Source: DATDOO01 sp035293245 (GTDB taxonomy: Bacteria; Pseudomonadota; Gammaproteobacteria; Methylococcales; Methylococcaceae). From it: a stretch of 22,483 nucleotides of DNA. Positions within the stretch are counted from its first letter, which is position 1, and every line of letters begins with the position of its first letter. The stretch is taken from the NCBI GenBank assembly GCA_035293245.1, contig DATDOO010000262.1, positions 1 through 22,483 on the forward strand, in the 5' to 3' direction. This document shows positions 6,555 to 14,402 of the stretch, one piece after another. The notes under the pieces were generated by a model. The model was not told where the DNA came from, did not search any database, and saw only the letters and a list, made by a program, of their open reading frames with translations. The position numbers and the translations under genes were made by a program.

Positions 6555-9398
6555 TTATTCCGCTTGGCAGCCGTCCAGCAGGGCCAGTTGCCGCTCGCTG
6601 AACGCCCGATACTGCCGCTGCCATTCGGAGGGCTGGGACACAGGCATGACCTGCACGGCGGTGACCTTGTATTCCGGGCAGTTGGTGGCCCAGTCGGAGT
6701 TGTCGGTGGTGATGACGTTGGCGCCCGATTCGGGGAAGTGGAAAGTGGTGTACACCACGCCCGGCTGCACCCGCTCGGTGATGCGGGCGCGCAGCACGGT
6801 TTCGCCGGCGCGGCTCTGGATGCCCACCCAGCCGCCGTCGCGAATGCCGCGCTGTTCGGCGTCGTGGGGGTGGATTTCCAGGCGGTCTTCCGGGTGCCAG
6901 ACCGTATTGGCGGTGCGCCGGGTCTGCGCCCCGACGTTGTACTGGCTGAGGATGCGGCCGGTGGTGAGGATGAGCGGATAGCGGCTGCTGGTGCGTTCCG
7001 TGGTCGGGACGTATTCGGTGACCTGGTACAGGCCTGTGCCGCGCATGAACTGGCCCACGTGCATGAGGGGCGTGCCTTCCGGCGCGTCGCCGTTGCACGG
7101 CCATTGCAGGCTGCCCAGCTCTTCCAGCTTGGCGTAGCTGACGCCGTGGAACTGGGGCGTCAGGCGGGCGATTTCGTCCATGATCTCGGACGGATGGCGG
7201 TAGTTCATGGGGTAACCCAGGGCGTTGGACAGCATCTGGGTGATTTCCCAGTCCGCCTTGCCGCCCAGGGGCGCCATCACTTTCCGTACGCGAGAGATGC
7301 GCCGTTCGGCGTTGGTGAAGGTGCCGTCCTTTTCCAAAAATGAGGAGCCCGGCAGGAAGACGTGGGCGAACTTGGCCGTCTCGTTGAGGAACAGATCCTG
7401 CACCACCACGCACTCCATGGCGCGCAAGGCCGCGTGCACGTGCTGGGTGTCCGGGTCGGACTGGGCGATATCCTCGCCCTCCACATACAGGCCCTTGAAG
7501 CTGCCGTCCAGGGCGGCGGCGAACATGTTGGGAATGCGCAGTCCCGGCTCCGCGTCCAGGCGCACGCGCCATGCGGTTTCGAACTGCGAGCGGGTGAAGC
7601 CGTCCGATACGTAGCGGTAGCCGGGGAACTCATGCGGGAAGGAGCCCATGTCGCAGGAGCCCTGCACGTTGTTCTGTCCGCGCAGCGGGTTGACGCCCAC
7701 GCCTTCCCGGCCCACGTTGCCGGTGGCCATGGCCAGGTTGGCGATGGCCATGACCGTGGTGGAGCCCTGGCTGTGTTCGGTGACGCCCAGGCCATAGTAG
7801 ATGGCGCCGTTGCCGCCGGTGGCATACAGGCGCGCGGCGCCGCGGACGGCTTCGGCCGGTACGCCGGTGGCGGCTGCCGTGGCTTCGGGAGAATTACGCG
7901 CTTCCGCCGCGAACGTCTTCCACTTTCCGTAGGATTCCAGGTCGCAGCGTTCTTGGATGTAAGTTTCGTCCAGCGAGCCTTCCGTGACCACCACGTGGGA
8001 CAGGGAGTTGAGCAGGGCCACGTTGCTGCCGGGCTTGAGTTTCAGATGATGGGCGGCCCTGATGTGGGGCGACTTGTTCACCAGGTCGATGTCGCGCGGG
8101 TCGGCGACGATGAGTTTAACGCCCTGGCGCAGGCGGCGCTTGAGCAGGGAGCCGAACACCGGATGTCCGTCGGTGGGGTTGGCGCCGATGACCAGCACCA
8201 CGTCGGCCTGCATGACCGAGTCGAAGTTCTGGGTTCCGGAGGCTTCGCCCAGGGTGCGCTTGAGGCCGTAGCCGGTGGGCGAGTGGCAGACGCGGGCGCA
8301 GGTATCCACGTTGTTGTTGCCGAAAGCGGCGCGCACCAACTTCTGCACCAAATACGTCTCTTCGTTGGTGCAGCGGCTGGAGGTGATGCCGCCCACGGAC
8401 CCTCGCCCGTAGGTTGCTTGAATGGCCCGGAAGCGGTCGGCGGCGAATCGGACGGCCTCATCCCAGCTCACTTCCCGCCAGGGCGCGTCGATGCTGTCCC
8501 GGACCATGGGGCGGGTGATGCGGTCCTTGTGAGTGGCGTAGCCGAAGGCAAAGCGCCCTTTTACGCAGGAATGGCCGTGGTTGGCCTGGCCGTTCTTGTC
8601 CGGCACCATGCGGATCACCCGGTCGCCTTTCATTTCCGCCACGAACGAGCAGCCCACGCCGCAATAGGCGCAGGTGGTGACGATGCCGTGCTCCGGCTGT
8701 CCTTGGTCGATGACGGATTTTTCCATCAGGGTGGCGGTGGGGCAGGCCTGCACACAGGCGCCGCAGGAGACGCATTCGGAATCCAGGAACGCTTCCTTCT
8801 GGCCCGGCGCAACCACCGAATCGAAACCGCGCCCGGCTATGGTGAGGGCGAAGGTACCCTGGATCTCTTCGCAGGCCCGCACGCAGCGGGAGCAGACGAT
8901 GCACCTGGCGGGGTCGAAGGAAAAATAGGGATTGCTGGCGTCTTTTTCGCACTGGAGGTGGTTTTTGCCCTCATGGCCGTAGCGCACTTCGCGCAGTCCG
9001 ACTTTGCCGGCCATGTCCTGCAGTTCGCAATTGCCATTGGCGGAACAGGTGAGGCAGTCCAGGGGGTGGTCGGAGAGATACAGTTCCATGACGTTGCGCC
9101 GCACCTTGGCCAGACGCTCGTTCTGGGTGACGATCTTCATGCCTTCCGCCACCGGTGTGGTACAGGAAGCCGGCAGGCCGCGGCCGCCCTCGATCTGCAC
9201 CAGGCACAATCGGCAGGAACCGAAGGGCTCCAGGCTGTCGGTCGCACACAGCCGGGGGATTTCGATGCCGATCGTGGCCGCGGCGCGCAGGATGGATGTG
9301 CCTTCCGGCACGCTGACGGGGAAGCCGTCGATTTCCACGGTGACCTGTTTGGTCGAAGGGCTGGCGGGCGTGCCGTAATCTCTTTCGCGTAAGGACAT
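6555..9398 (-). CDS. fdsA: NAD-dependent formate dehydrogenase, catalytic alpha subunit (Mo-bisMGD, FeS)
   Basis: The 947-residue cytoplasmic protein oxidises formate to CO2 and passes electrons to FdsB/FdsG. Domains in order: a [2Fe-2S] ferredoxin-like domain (C51, C62, C65, C79), then a NuoG-type His/Cys cluster site (H111, C115, C118, C124). Next come two [4Fe-4S] sites (C166, C169, C172, C176 and C209, C212, C215, C219). The proximal cluster is C243, C246, C250, C278 with K280 beside it. The molybdopterin domains follow, with the Mo-ligand cysteine and its histidine in CARVCHSPT (C371, H372); it is a Cys and not a selenocysteine enzyme. The C-terminal MGD-binding domain ends near 947. I chose the ATG at 9398 because GAGGTAA lies just upstream. 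A 26-residue extension to 9476 would translate a palindromic repeat (FPRRAWE signature) and is spurious. Length fits FdsA of Rhodobacter and Cupriavidus. Confidence 0.96.
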   Translation of the reverse strand: MSLRERDYGTPASPSTKQVTVEIDGFPVSVPEGTSILRAAATIGIEIPRLCATDSLEPFGSCRLCLVQIEGGRGLPASCTTPVAEGMKIVTQNERLAKVRRNVMELYLSDHPLDCLTCSANGNCELQDMAGKVGLREVRYGHEGKNHLQCEKDASNPYFSFDPARCIVCSRCVRACEEIQGTFALTIAGRGFDSVVAPGQKEAFLDSECVSCGACVQACPTATLMEKSVIDQGQPEHGIVTTCAYCGVGCSFVAEMKGDRVIRMVPDKNGQANHGHSCVKGRFAFGYATHKDRITRPMVRDSIDAPWREVSWDEAVRFAADRFRAIQATYGRGSVGGITSSRCTNEETYLVQKLVRAAFGNNNVDTCARVCHSPTGYGLKRTLGEASGTQNFDSVMQADVVLVIGANPTDGHPVFGSLLKRRLRQGVKLIVADPRDIDLVNKSPHIRAAHHLKLKPGSNVALLNSLSHVVVTEGSLDETYIQERCDLESYGKWKTFAAEARNSPEATAAATGVPAEAVRGAARLYATGGNGAIYYGLGVTEHSQGSTTVMAIANLAMATGNVGREGVGVNPLRGQNNVQGSCDMGSFPHEFPGYRYVSDGFTRSQFETAWRVRLDAEPGLRIPNMFAAALDGSFKGLYVEGEDIAQSDPDTQHVHAALRAMECVVVQDLFLNETAKFAHVFLPGSSFLEKDGTFTNAERRISRVRKVMAPLGGKADWEITQMLSNALGYPMNYRHPSEIMDEIARLTPQFHGVSYAKLEELGSLQWPCNGDAPEGTPLMHVGQFMRGTGLYQVTEYVPTTERTSSRYPLILTTGRILSQYNVGAQTRRTANTVWHPEDRLEIHPHDAEQRGIRDGGWVGIQSRAGETVLRARITERVQPGVVYTTFHFPESGANVITTDNSDWATNCPEYKVTAVQVMPVSQPSEWQRQYRAFSERQLALLDGCQAE

Positions 9399-9418
9399 GG
9401 CGATTACCTCATAGCTGT

Positions 9419-9474
9419 GTGGGCATCGTTCCCACGCTCTGCGTGGGAATGCAGCCTGGGACGCTCTGCGTCGC
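9419..9474. repeat. Palindromic intergenic repeat between fdsB and fdsA
   Basis: The core TTCCCACGC (9429-9437), loop TCT, GCGTGGGAA (9441-9449) is a perfect 9-bp stem. It is followed at about 9459-9474 by a second compact hairpin of the same style (GACGC TCT GCGTC, 9460-9472). The element is recognisable from its translation (PRRAWE in one frame), which appears as spurious N-terminal extensions in many bacterial gene calls. It fills much of the 117-bp gap between fdsB and fdsA and could act as an internal attenuator or mRNA-stabilising hairpin; that role is inference. Confidence 0.75.
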
Positions 9475-9515
9475 ATATCCGTGGCCGGGCGCGCGGAGCG
9501 CTGGATCGCCTGGTT

Positions 9516-11063
9516 TCATGCTGCTTCAGCCCGATCGGCGCCGAAATCCTCGGGGAAATGGTTCAGGGCGCTCAGCACCGGATAGGGCGTCATGCCGCCA
9601 AGAGCGCACAGGGAGCCGTCGGTCAGGGTGCCGCACAAGTCGCGCAGCAGGGCGATGTCGGCGTCGCGGTCGTGGCCGGCGACGATGCGGTCCATGACTT
9701 CCACTCCGCGGGTGGAGCCGATGCGGCAGGGCGTGCATTTGCCGCAGGATTCCTCGGCACAGAATTCCATGGCGTAGCGGGCCATGCGGGCCATGTCCAC
9801 CGTATCGTCGAAGGCCACCACCCCGCCATGGCCGAGCACCGCGCCGAGGGCGGCGAAGGCTTCGTAATCCAGCGGCGTGTCGAATTGCGATTCCGGGAGA
9901 TAGGCGCCCAGGGGACCGCCCACCTGCACGGCGCGGATCGGCCGGCCGGAGGCGGAACCACCGCCGTAGTCGTAGAGGATTTCCCGCAAGGTGACGCCGA
10001 ACGCTTTCTCGATCAGGCCCGGCCGCTTGATATTGCCCGCCAGTTGGATCAGCAGGGTGCCGCGCGACCGGCCCATGCCGAATTCGCGATAGAACGCCGC
10101 ACCCTGGTCCAGGACGATGGGCACCGAGGCCAGGGAAACGACGTTGTTGACGATGGTGGGCTGGCCGAACAGGCCGACGACGGCCGGCAAAGGCGGCTTG
10201 AAGCGCACCATGCCGCGCTTGCCTTCCAGGCTTTCCAGCAGGGCGGTTTCCTCGCCGCACACGTAGGCGCCGGCGCCGACGCGCACTTCCAAATCGAAGG
10301 ATTTGCCGCTGCCGCAAATGTTCTTGCCCAGGTAGCCCGCCCGATTAGCGGTGGCGATGGCCTCGTTCAGGATGGTCAGGGCGTTGGGATACTCCACGCG
10401 CAGATAGATGTAGCCCCGCGTGGCGCCCACCGCCAGGCCGGCGATGGTCATGCCTTCGATCAGCACGAAGGGATCGCCTTCCATGATCATGCGGTCGGAG
10501 AAGGTGCCGGAGTCGCCTTCGTCGGCGTTGCAGACGATGTACTTGGTATTGCCCGGCGCGTTGAGCACCGTGTTCCACTTGATGCCGGTGGGAAACGCCG
10601 CGCCGCCGCGGCCGCGCAGACCGGAATCGGTGACGTCCTCAACGACGGCCGCAGGCTCCATGTCTAAGGCGTTCTTCAGGCCGCAGTAGCCACCATGGTT
10701 CAGATAGTCGTCCAGGCGGAGCGGGTCGGTGAGGCCGACGCGGGCGTTGGTCAGGCGCTCCTGGTTTTTCAGATAAGGGATTTCTTCCGTCAGTCCTTGA
10801 AGCAAGGGATGCGCCGCCCCGTCGAGGAATCCGGCGTCGAACAGGCCGGGTACGTCCTGGGGCTGGACCGGGCCATAAGCCACGCGTCCCCGCGGGGTGA
10901 GCACCTCGACCAACGGTTCCAGCCAGAACAGGCCGCGGGAACCGTTGCGGATCGGATCGATGGCCAGCCCGCGCCGGGTGGCTTCGGCGGCAATGGCGTG
11001 TGCGGTTTGTTCCGCGCCCAGCGACACGGCGCTGGAATCGCGGGGGATGTAAACGATGCTCAA
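9516..11063 (-). CDS. fdsB: NAD-dependent formate dehydrogenase beta subunit (FMN, NADH site)
   Basis: The 515-residue protein is the NuoF-like subunit that carries FMN and reduces NAD+ with electrons from FdsA. The N-terminal 110 residues are a thioredoxin-like domain without any cysteine, so it holds no cluster, as in other FdsB proteins. The flavin/NADH domain contains GLRGRGGAAFPTG (149-161 region) and GAGAYVCGEETALLESLEG (263-281). The C-terminal [4Fe-4S] site uses C440, C443, C446 and C486 (ESCGKCTPCRIG ... SLCALGG). The start is a TTG at 11063: it overlaps the TGA of fdsG as TTGA, has GAGGGG a few bases upstream, and gives the family N-terminus (SIVYIPRDS). No ATG exists in the right place; an upstream start would run through fdsG. 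Coupled translation with fdsG is likely. Confidence 0.94.
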   Translation of the reverse strand: MSIVYIPRDSSAVSLGAEQTAHAIAAEATRRGLAIDPIRNGSRGLFWLEPLVEVLTPRGRVAYGPVQPQDVPGLFDAGFLDGAAHPLLQGLTEEIPYLKNQERLTNARVGLTDPLRLDDYLNHGGYCGLKNALDMEPAAVVEDVTDSGLRGRGGAAFPTGIKWNTVLNAPGNTKYIVCNADEGDSGTFSDRMIMEGDPFVLIEGMTIAGLAVGATRGYIYLRVEYPNALTILNEAIATANRAGYLGKNICGSGKSFDLEVRVGAGAYVCGEETALLESLEGKRGMVRFKPPLPAVVGLFGQPTIVNNVVSLASVPIVLDQGAAFYREFGMGRSRGTLLIQLAGNIKRPGLIEKAFGVTLREILYDYGGGSASGRPIRAVQVGGPLGAYLPESQFDTPLDYEAFAALGAVLGHGGVVAFDDTVDMARMARYAMEFCAEESCGKCTPCRIGSTRGVEVMDRIVAGHDRDADIALLRDLCGTLTDGSLCALGGMTPYPVLSALNHFPEDFGADRAEAA

Positions 11064-11539
11064 CCGCGGCCCCTCGCTGCATCGACCAGGGTGTCGAACC
11101 GCTGCGGATCGACGCGGCCATGCACGTGACCGTTCAGCATCAGCGTCGGCGAGCAGGCGCAATTGCCCAGACAGTACACGGCTTCCAGAGTAAAGGCGCC
11201 GTCGGGGCTGGTTTCGTGGAAGTCGCAGGCCAGCTTTTCCTTGGCGTATCGTTCCAGGTCCGCGCCGCCCATGGCCTGGCACGATTCGGCGCGGCACAGG
11301 CGGATGGTATGTTTTCCCGGCGGTGTGTCGCGGAAGTAGTGATAGAAGCTGATGACACCGTGCACTTCGGCGCGCGACAGATTCAGTGCGGCGGCGATGC
11401 GCAGCACGGTTTCGGGCGGGATATGGCCCAGAAGACTCTGGATTTCATGCAGAATGGGCAGTAACGCACCGTCGGTGTCCCGTAGGCGCGCAATAATTGC
11501 ATCCACGGTCTGCAATTCCTGGGGCTGGAGTGATGTCAT
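11060..11539 (-). CDS. fdsG: NAD-dependent formate dehydrogenase gamma subunit (NuoE-like [2Fe-2S])
   Basis: The 159-residue protein is homologous to NuoE of complex I. An N-terminal helical bundle (ILHEIQSLLGHIPPETVLRIA, ISFYHYFR) is followed by the thioredoxin-like [2Fe-2S] domain with ligands C82 and C87 (RLCRAESCQAMGG) and C123 and C127 (YCLGNCACSPTLML). It forms the electron-input/NADH module with FdsB. It is the first gene of the minus-strand operon fdsG-fdsB-fdsA-fdsD-fdhD; its stop codon overlaps the TTG start of fdsB. The ATG at 11539 matches the family N-terminus, although the upstream ribosome site (AAGAAA) is weak. No fdsR-like regulator gene lies next to it; the divergent neighbour is an RCK protein 210 bp away. 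Confidence 0.95.
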   Translation of the reverse strand: MTSLQPQELQTVDAIIARLRDTDGALLPILHEIQSLLGHIPPETVLRIAAALNLSRAEVHGVISFYHYFRDTPPGKHTIRLCRAESCQAMGGADLERYAKEKLACDFHETSPDGAFTLEAVYCLGNCACSPTLMLNGHVHGRVDPQRFDTLVDAARGRG

Positions 11540-11571
11540 CGAGTTTTCTTGCGCTAGGGATTGTTCTGCAT

Positions 11572-11601
11572 TTTATACATAAAAATATGAAATATATGCA
11601 A
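11572..11601 (-). promoter_or_regulatory. Candidate promoter of the fds operon
   Basis: On the minus strand TTGCAT (11601-11596) and TATAAA (11577-11572) are 18 bp apart and end 32 bp before the fdsG start. They lie in an AT-rich island (about 11565-11605) that stands out from the GC-rich surroundings. The -10 is good and the -35 weak. The whole intergenic stretch 11540-11748 serves both fdsG and the divergent RCK gene; I see no clear plus-strand promoter in it. Confidence 0.4.
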
Positions 11602-11748
11602 CAACAAGCGCGGGTGCGTTCGTCGGCATCCGTGTGGCGGTGTCGTCTTGTCGATTTTTTGGGGATGGCCTTTCGTGGGTTATTGGTAATTTATGCATCA
11701 TTTCGCTGCTCCGTCGTGTTGTAGCGTCTTCATAGGGGAGAATTACCC

Positions 11749-12447
11749 ATGAAAGCCGGGAAAATCGCCCTGTTCGGCTGCAACCGACTGGGCTTGCAGG
11801 CCGCCAGCCATCTGAACCGGCGCGAGTACGACTTTGTGCTGGTGGACCGCAACAAGACGCGGGTGCGCGTGGCGCAGGAGCAGGGCTTCCAGGCGACGCT
11901 GGTCGATTACCGCGACGACGAGGCGCTGCGCGCCATCGGCATCGGCCAGGACATCGGCACGATTTTCTGCTTTTTCGCCGAGGATTCGGAAAACGTGTTT
12001 TTGACCATCTCGGCCCGCGCGCTGGACGCGAAACTGAAGATCGTTTCGGTGGTGGAGTCGCCGGAGGCGGAAGCCAAACTCCGGGCCGCCGGGGCGGACA
12101 AGATCATCGACCCTTACGAGATCAGCGGGCGCAAGATTTTCGAGCTGGTCAAACGGCCGGTGGTCGTGGACATCCTCGACGAGACCGTGTTCGGCCGCCA
12201 CGACCTGAAAATGGCGGAAATCGAGATTCCCAAGGGCTCGTCGATGGACGGAAAGCGCGTATCGGAGCTGGGGCTGGACGTGCATTACAACCTGATCCTG
12301 CTGGGCGTGGTAGACAAGGAACGGGGCAAGGATCTGCGCTTCGTGACCGGGCGCATCGACTATAGGCTCGATCCCGGCGACATCCTGGTGGTGTTGGGAC
12401 CGTCGCGGGAAATTCTGGCGTTCAAGCGGGATATTCGCGTAAATTAA
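11749..12447 (+). CDS. Stand-alone RCK (TrkA-N/TrkA-C) nucleotide-binding regulatory protein
   Basis: The 232-residue soluble protein has an N-terminal Rossmann RCK_N domain (residues 4-140) and an RCK_C/TrkA_C domain (about 150-228). The glycine loop reads ALFGCNRLG (G10, G15), with asparagine where the middle glycine of GxGxxG usually stands. The acidic residue closing strand 2 is D33 (VLVDRN), which normally contacts the ribose of NAD/NADH. The C-terminal part has VSELGLDVHYNLILLGVV and LDPGDILVVLGP, standard TrkA_C features. Such proteins form rings that gate K+ channels or transporters upon nucleotide or second-messenger binding. It has a strong ribosome site (AGGGGAG, 11734-11740). The next gene, an amino acid permease, starts 44 bp downstream, which suggests that this RCK protein controls it and not a K+ channel. 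The partner is inferred. Confidence 0.85.
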   Translation: MKAGKIALFGCNRLGLQAASHLNRREYDFVLVDRNKTRVRVAQEQGFQATLVDYRDDEALRAIGIGQDIGTIFCFFAEDSENVFLTISARALDAKLKIVSVVESPEAEAKLRAAGADKIIDPYEISGRKIFELVKRPVVVDILDETVFGRHDLKMAEIEIPKGSSMDGKRVSELGLDVHYNLILLGVVDKERGKDLRFVTGRIDYRLDPGDILVVLGPSREILAFKRDIRVN

Positions 12448-12491
12448 CCCATTACAATTCGCGCGAATTTCACGTTTAACGAGAGAAGGTC

Positions 12492-13880
12492 ATGCAGAAG
12501 CTGTTTCATTCCAAATCCATCGACGACATGCTGGCGGCCAGTCAGTCCCAGGAGCTCAAGCGGACCCTGGAGGTCAAGGATCTGGTATTCCTCGGCATCG
12601 GCGCCATTATCGGCGCGGGCATTTTCGTCATTACCGGCATTGCGGCGGCCAAGTACGCCGGGCCGGCGATCATGCTCTCCTTCGTTTTCGCGGGCGTCGC
12701 TTGCGCCCTGGCGGCGCTGTGCTATGCGGAACTCACGGCGATGATCCCCATAGCCGGCAGCGCCTACAGTTACGCCTATGCGACCATGGGCGAGCTGCTC
12801 GCCTGGATTATCGGCTGGGATCTGGTGCTGGAATATGCGGTGGCGGCCAGCACGGTCGCCATCGGCTGGTCGGGCTATCTGGTGAGTATGCTGGGAGGCC
12901 TGGGCATAAAAATGCCTAAGGCCATGACCGTCTCCGGCCTCGTCGAGGACGGCGGTTTCCTGAACCTGCCGGCGATGGCGGTGGTGGGCGCGCTGACCTA
13001 TGTGCTGACCATCGGCATCCGCGAATCGTCCTCCGCCAACAACATCATGGTGCTCATCAAGGTGGCGATGGTGGTGCTGTTCATCCTCGCCGGCATGGGA
13101 TCGGTGGAAGTCCACAACTGGACGCCGTTCATGCCTTACGGTTTCTCCGGGGTGATGACGGGGGCGGGCGTGATTTTCTTCGCCTATATCGGCTTCGACG
13201 CGGTGTCCACCGCGGCCCAGGAGGCGGTCAATCCGGAGCGCGACCTGCCGCGGGGCATCATCATTTCTCTCGCCATCTGCACGGTGCTGTATCTGCTGAC
13301 GGCGGCCGTGCTGACCGGCATGATTTCCTATACGGAACTGAACGTGCCCGCGCCCATTGCGAAAGCGCTGCACAGTATCGACCAGGGCGACCTGGCTTTC
13401 ATGGTCGAAGTGGGCGCCCTGATCGGCATGACCTCGGTCATCCTGGTCCTGCTGCTCGGACAAAGCCGGGTGTTTTACGCCATGGGCCGCGACGGCCTGT
13501 TGCCGCCCTGGGCGGCGCAGGTGCATCCCAAGTACCAGACGCCGTACGTTTCGACGGTGGTGGTGGGCGTGGCGGTCGCGCTGGTGGCAGGCGTGGTGCC
13601 GTTGAACGTGCTGAGCGAACTGGTGAGTCTGGGGACCCTGTTCGCCTTCGCCATCGTTTGCGGCGGAGTGGTGATGCTGCGCAATCGCCGGCCGGACCTC
13701 GCCCGCCCCTTCCACTGCCCGGGCGTGCCCTATGTGCCGGTGGCGGGGATGTTGATCTGCGCCTGGCTGATGATCAATCTGCCGCACCTGACCTGGGCGC
13801 TGTTCGTGGCGTGGCTGGTGGTCGGGCTGGGCATTTATTTCACGTACGGCATCAAGAACAGCTTGCTGCGTAATTCCTGA
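12492..13880 (+). CDS. APC-superfamily amino acid permease (cationic amino acid transporter type)
   Basis: The 462-residue inner-membrane protein has about 12 hydrophobic helices in the LeuT-like APC fold. The first helix carries the unwound substrate motif GIGAIIGAGIF (35-45), and helix 6 reads FAYIGFDAVST (230-240) followed by AAQEAVNPERDLPRGI; both are typical of the CAT/GkApcT-like subfamily. VFYAMGRDGLLPPWAAQVHPK is the conserved loop between helices 8 and 9. It probably imports amino acids by proton symport; which ones cannot be decided. The start ATG at 12492 follows GAGAGAAGG. It lies between the RCK gene (44 bp) and tatA (12 bp) on one strand, so all three appear to share a transcript. 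It has no fused C-terminal regulatory domain, which fits with the RCK protein acting in trans. Confidence 0.88.
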   Translation: MQKLFHSKSIDDMLAASQSQELKRTLEVKDLVFLGIGAIIGAGIFVITGIAAAKYAGPAIMLSFVFAGVACALAALCYAELTAMIPIAGSAYSYAYATMGELLAWIIGWDLVLEYAVAASTVAIGWSGYLVSMLGGLGIKMPKAMTVSGLVEDGGFLNLPAMAVVGALTYVLTIGIRESSSANNIMVLIKVAMVVLFILAGMGSVEVHNWTPFMPYGFSGVMTGAGVIFFAYIGFDAVSTAAQEAVNPERDLPRGIIISLAICTVLYLLTAAVLTGMISYTELNVPAPIAKALHSIDQGDLAFMVEVGALIGMTSVILVLLLGQSRVFYAMGRDGLLPPWAAQVHPKYQTPYVSTVVVGVAVALVAGVVPLNVLSELVSLGTLFAFAIVCGGVVMLRNRRPDLARPFHCPGVPYVPVAGMLICAWLMINLPHLTWALFVAWLVVGLGIYFTYGIKNSLLRNS

Positions 13881-13892
13881 GGGAGAGAAATC

Positions 13893-14099
13893 ATGGGTAT
13901 TGGGGTCTGGGAACTGGTTCTGCTGCTCTTAATCGTCCTGGTGCTGTTCGGCACCAAAAAGCTCAAGACCATCGGCGGCGATCTGGGTGGCGCCATCAAA
14001 GGCTTCCGCAAGGCGCTCAGCGACGAGGAGGCGGGCGCCGAAGCCGCGCCTCCGGAGAAACCGGAAGAATCGGCGCGCAAGGAAAAGGACCCGGACTGA
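13893..14099 (+). CDS. tatA: Twin-arginine translocase subunit TatA
   Basis: The 68-residue protein has a single N-terminal membrane helix (GVWELVLLLLIVLVLFG) followed by the amphipathic helix hallmark FGTKKLKTIGGDLGGAIKGFRKA, read here as FGTKKL then GGDLGGAIKGF, and an acidic/charged tail. TatA oligomers form the pore of the Tat system, which exports folded, often cofactor-bearing proteins. The start ATG at 13893 has GGGAGAG upstream. tatB begins 3 bp after its stop. The order tatA-tatB-tatC is canonical. The short tail and 68-residue length are within the family range. Confidence 0.95.
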   Translation: MGIGVWELVLLLLIVLVLFGTKKLKTIGGDLGGAIKGFRKALSDEEAGAEAAPPEKPEESARKEKDPD

Positions 14100-14102
14100 T
14101 CC

Positions 14103-14402
14103 GTGTTCGATATCGGTTTCTGGGAACTGGTGGTGGTGGGGCTGGTGACGTTGCTGGCGTTCGGCCCCCGTGAATTGCCGCGCCTGGTGCGCGACACCCT
14201 GCGCCTGACGCGCCGGCTGCGCGCCGCCGCGCAAGCCGCCAGTACGGAGTTGCGCCGCGAACTGCAACTGGACGACCTGGAATCCACCCTGGACGATACC
14301 AACCGGCATTTGCGCAGCAATTTGCTGGAGACGCCCGCCACGCGGCAACTTCCTTCCCCCGACTTCAAGACCCCCGACTCCCCGGCAAGCAAGGATGACT
14401 GA
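14103..14402 (+). CDS. tatB: Twin-arginine translocase subunit TatB
   Basis: The 99-residue protein starts with GTG at 14103, three bases after the tatA stop, giving the classic N-terminus MFDIGFWELVVVGLVTLLAFG followed at once by PRELP. The membrane helix and the GPRELP turn separate TatB from TatA. The amphipathic helices continue through RDTLRLTRRLRAAAQA to about residue 80. TatB, with TatC, forms the receptor for twin-arginine signal peptides. It is shorter than E. coli TatB (171) because the variable C-terminal tail is reduced. The last 8 bp overlap tatC, implying coupled translation. Confidence 0.94.
   Translation: MFDIGFWELVVVGLVTLLAFGPRELPRLVRDTLRLTRRLRAAAQAASTELRRELQLDDLESTLDDTNRHLRSNLLETPATRQLPSPDFKTPDSPASKDD

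Noticed and set aside
8270..8300. Possible selenocysteine codon in the formate dehydrogenase active site
   Set aside because: The frame is open throughout, and the Mo-ligand position in CARVCHSPT is a normal cysteine codon.
7362..9392. Long plus-strand open frame (over 670 codons) opposite fdsA
   Set aside because: It is antisense to a gene with complete cluster and Mo ligands. It is rich in Gly/Ala/His/Val without any family motif, as expected for a shadow frame in GC-rich DNA.
9399..9476. N-terminal extension of FdsA
   Set aside because: It translates the palindromic repeat, and the ATG at 9398 has a good ribosome site and starts the conserved protein.
12444..13787. Minus-strand open frame opposite the amino acid permease
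   Set aside because: Histidine/arginine/glycine-rich translation with no recognisable domain; antisense shadow.
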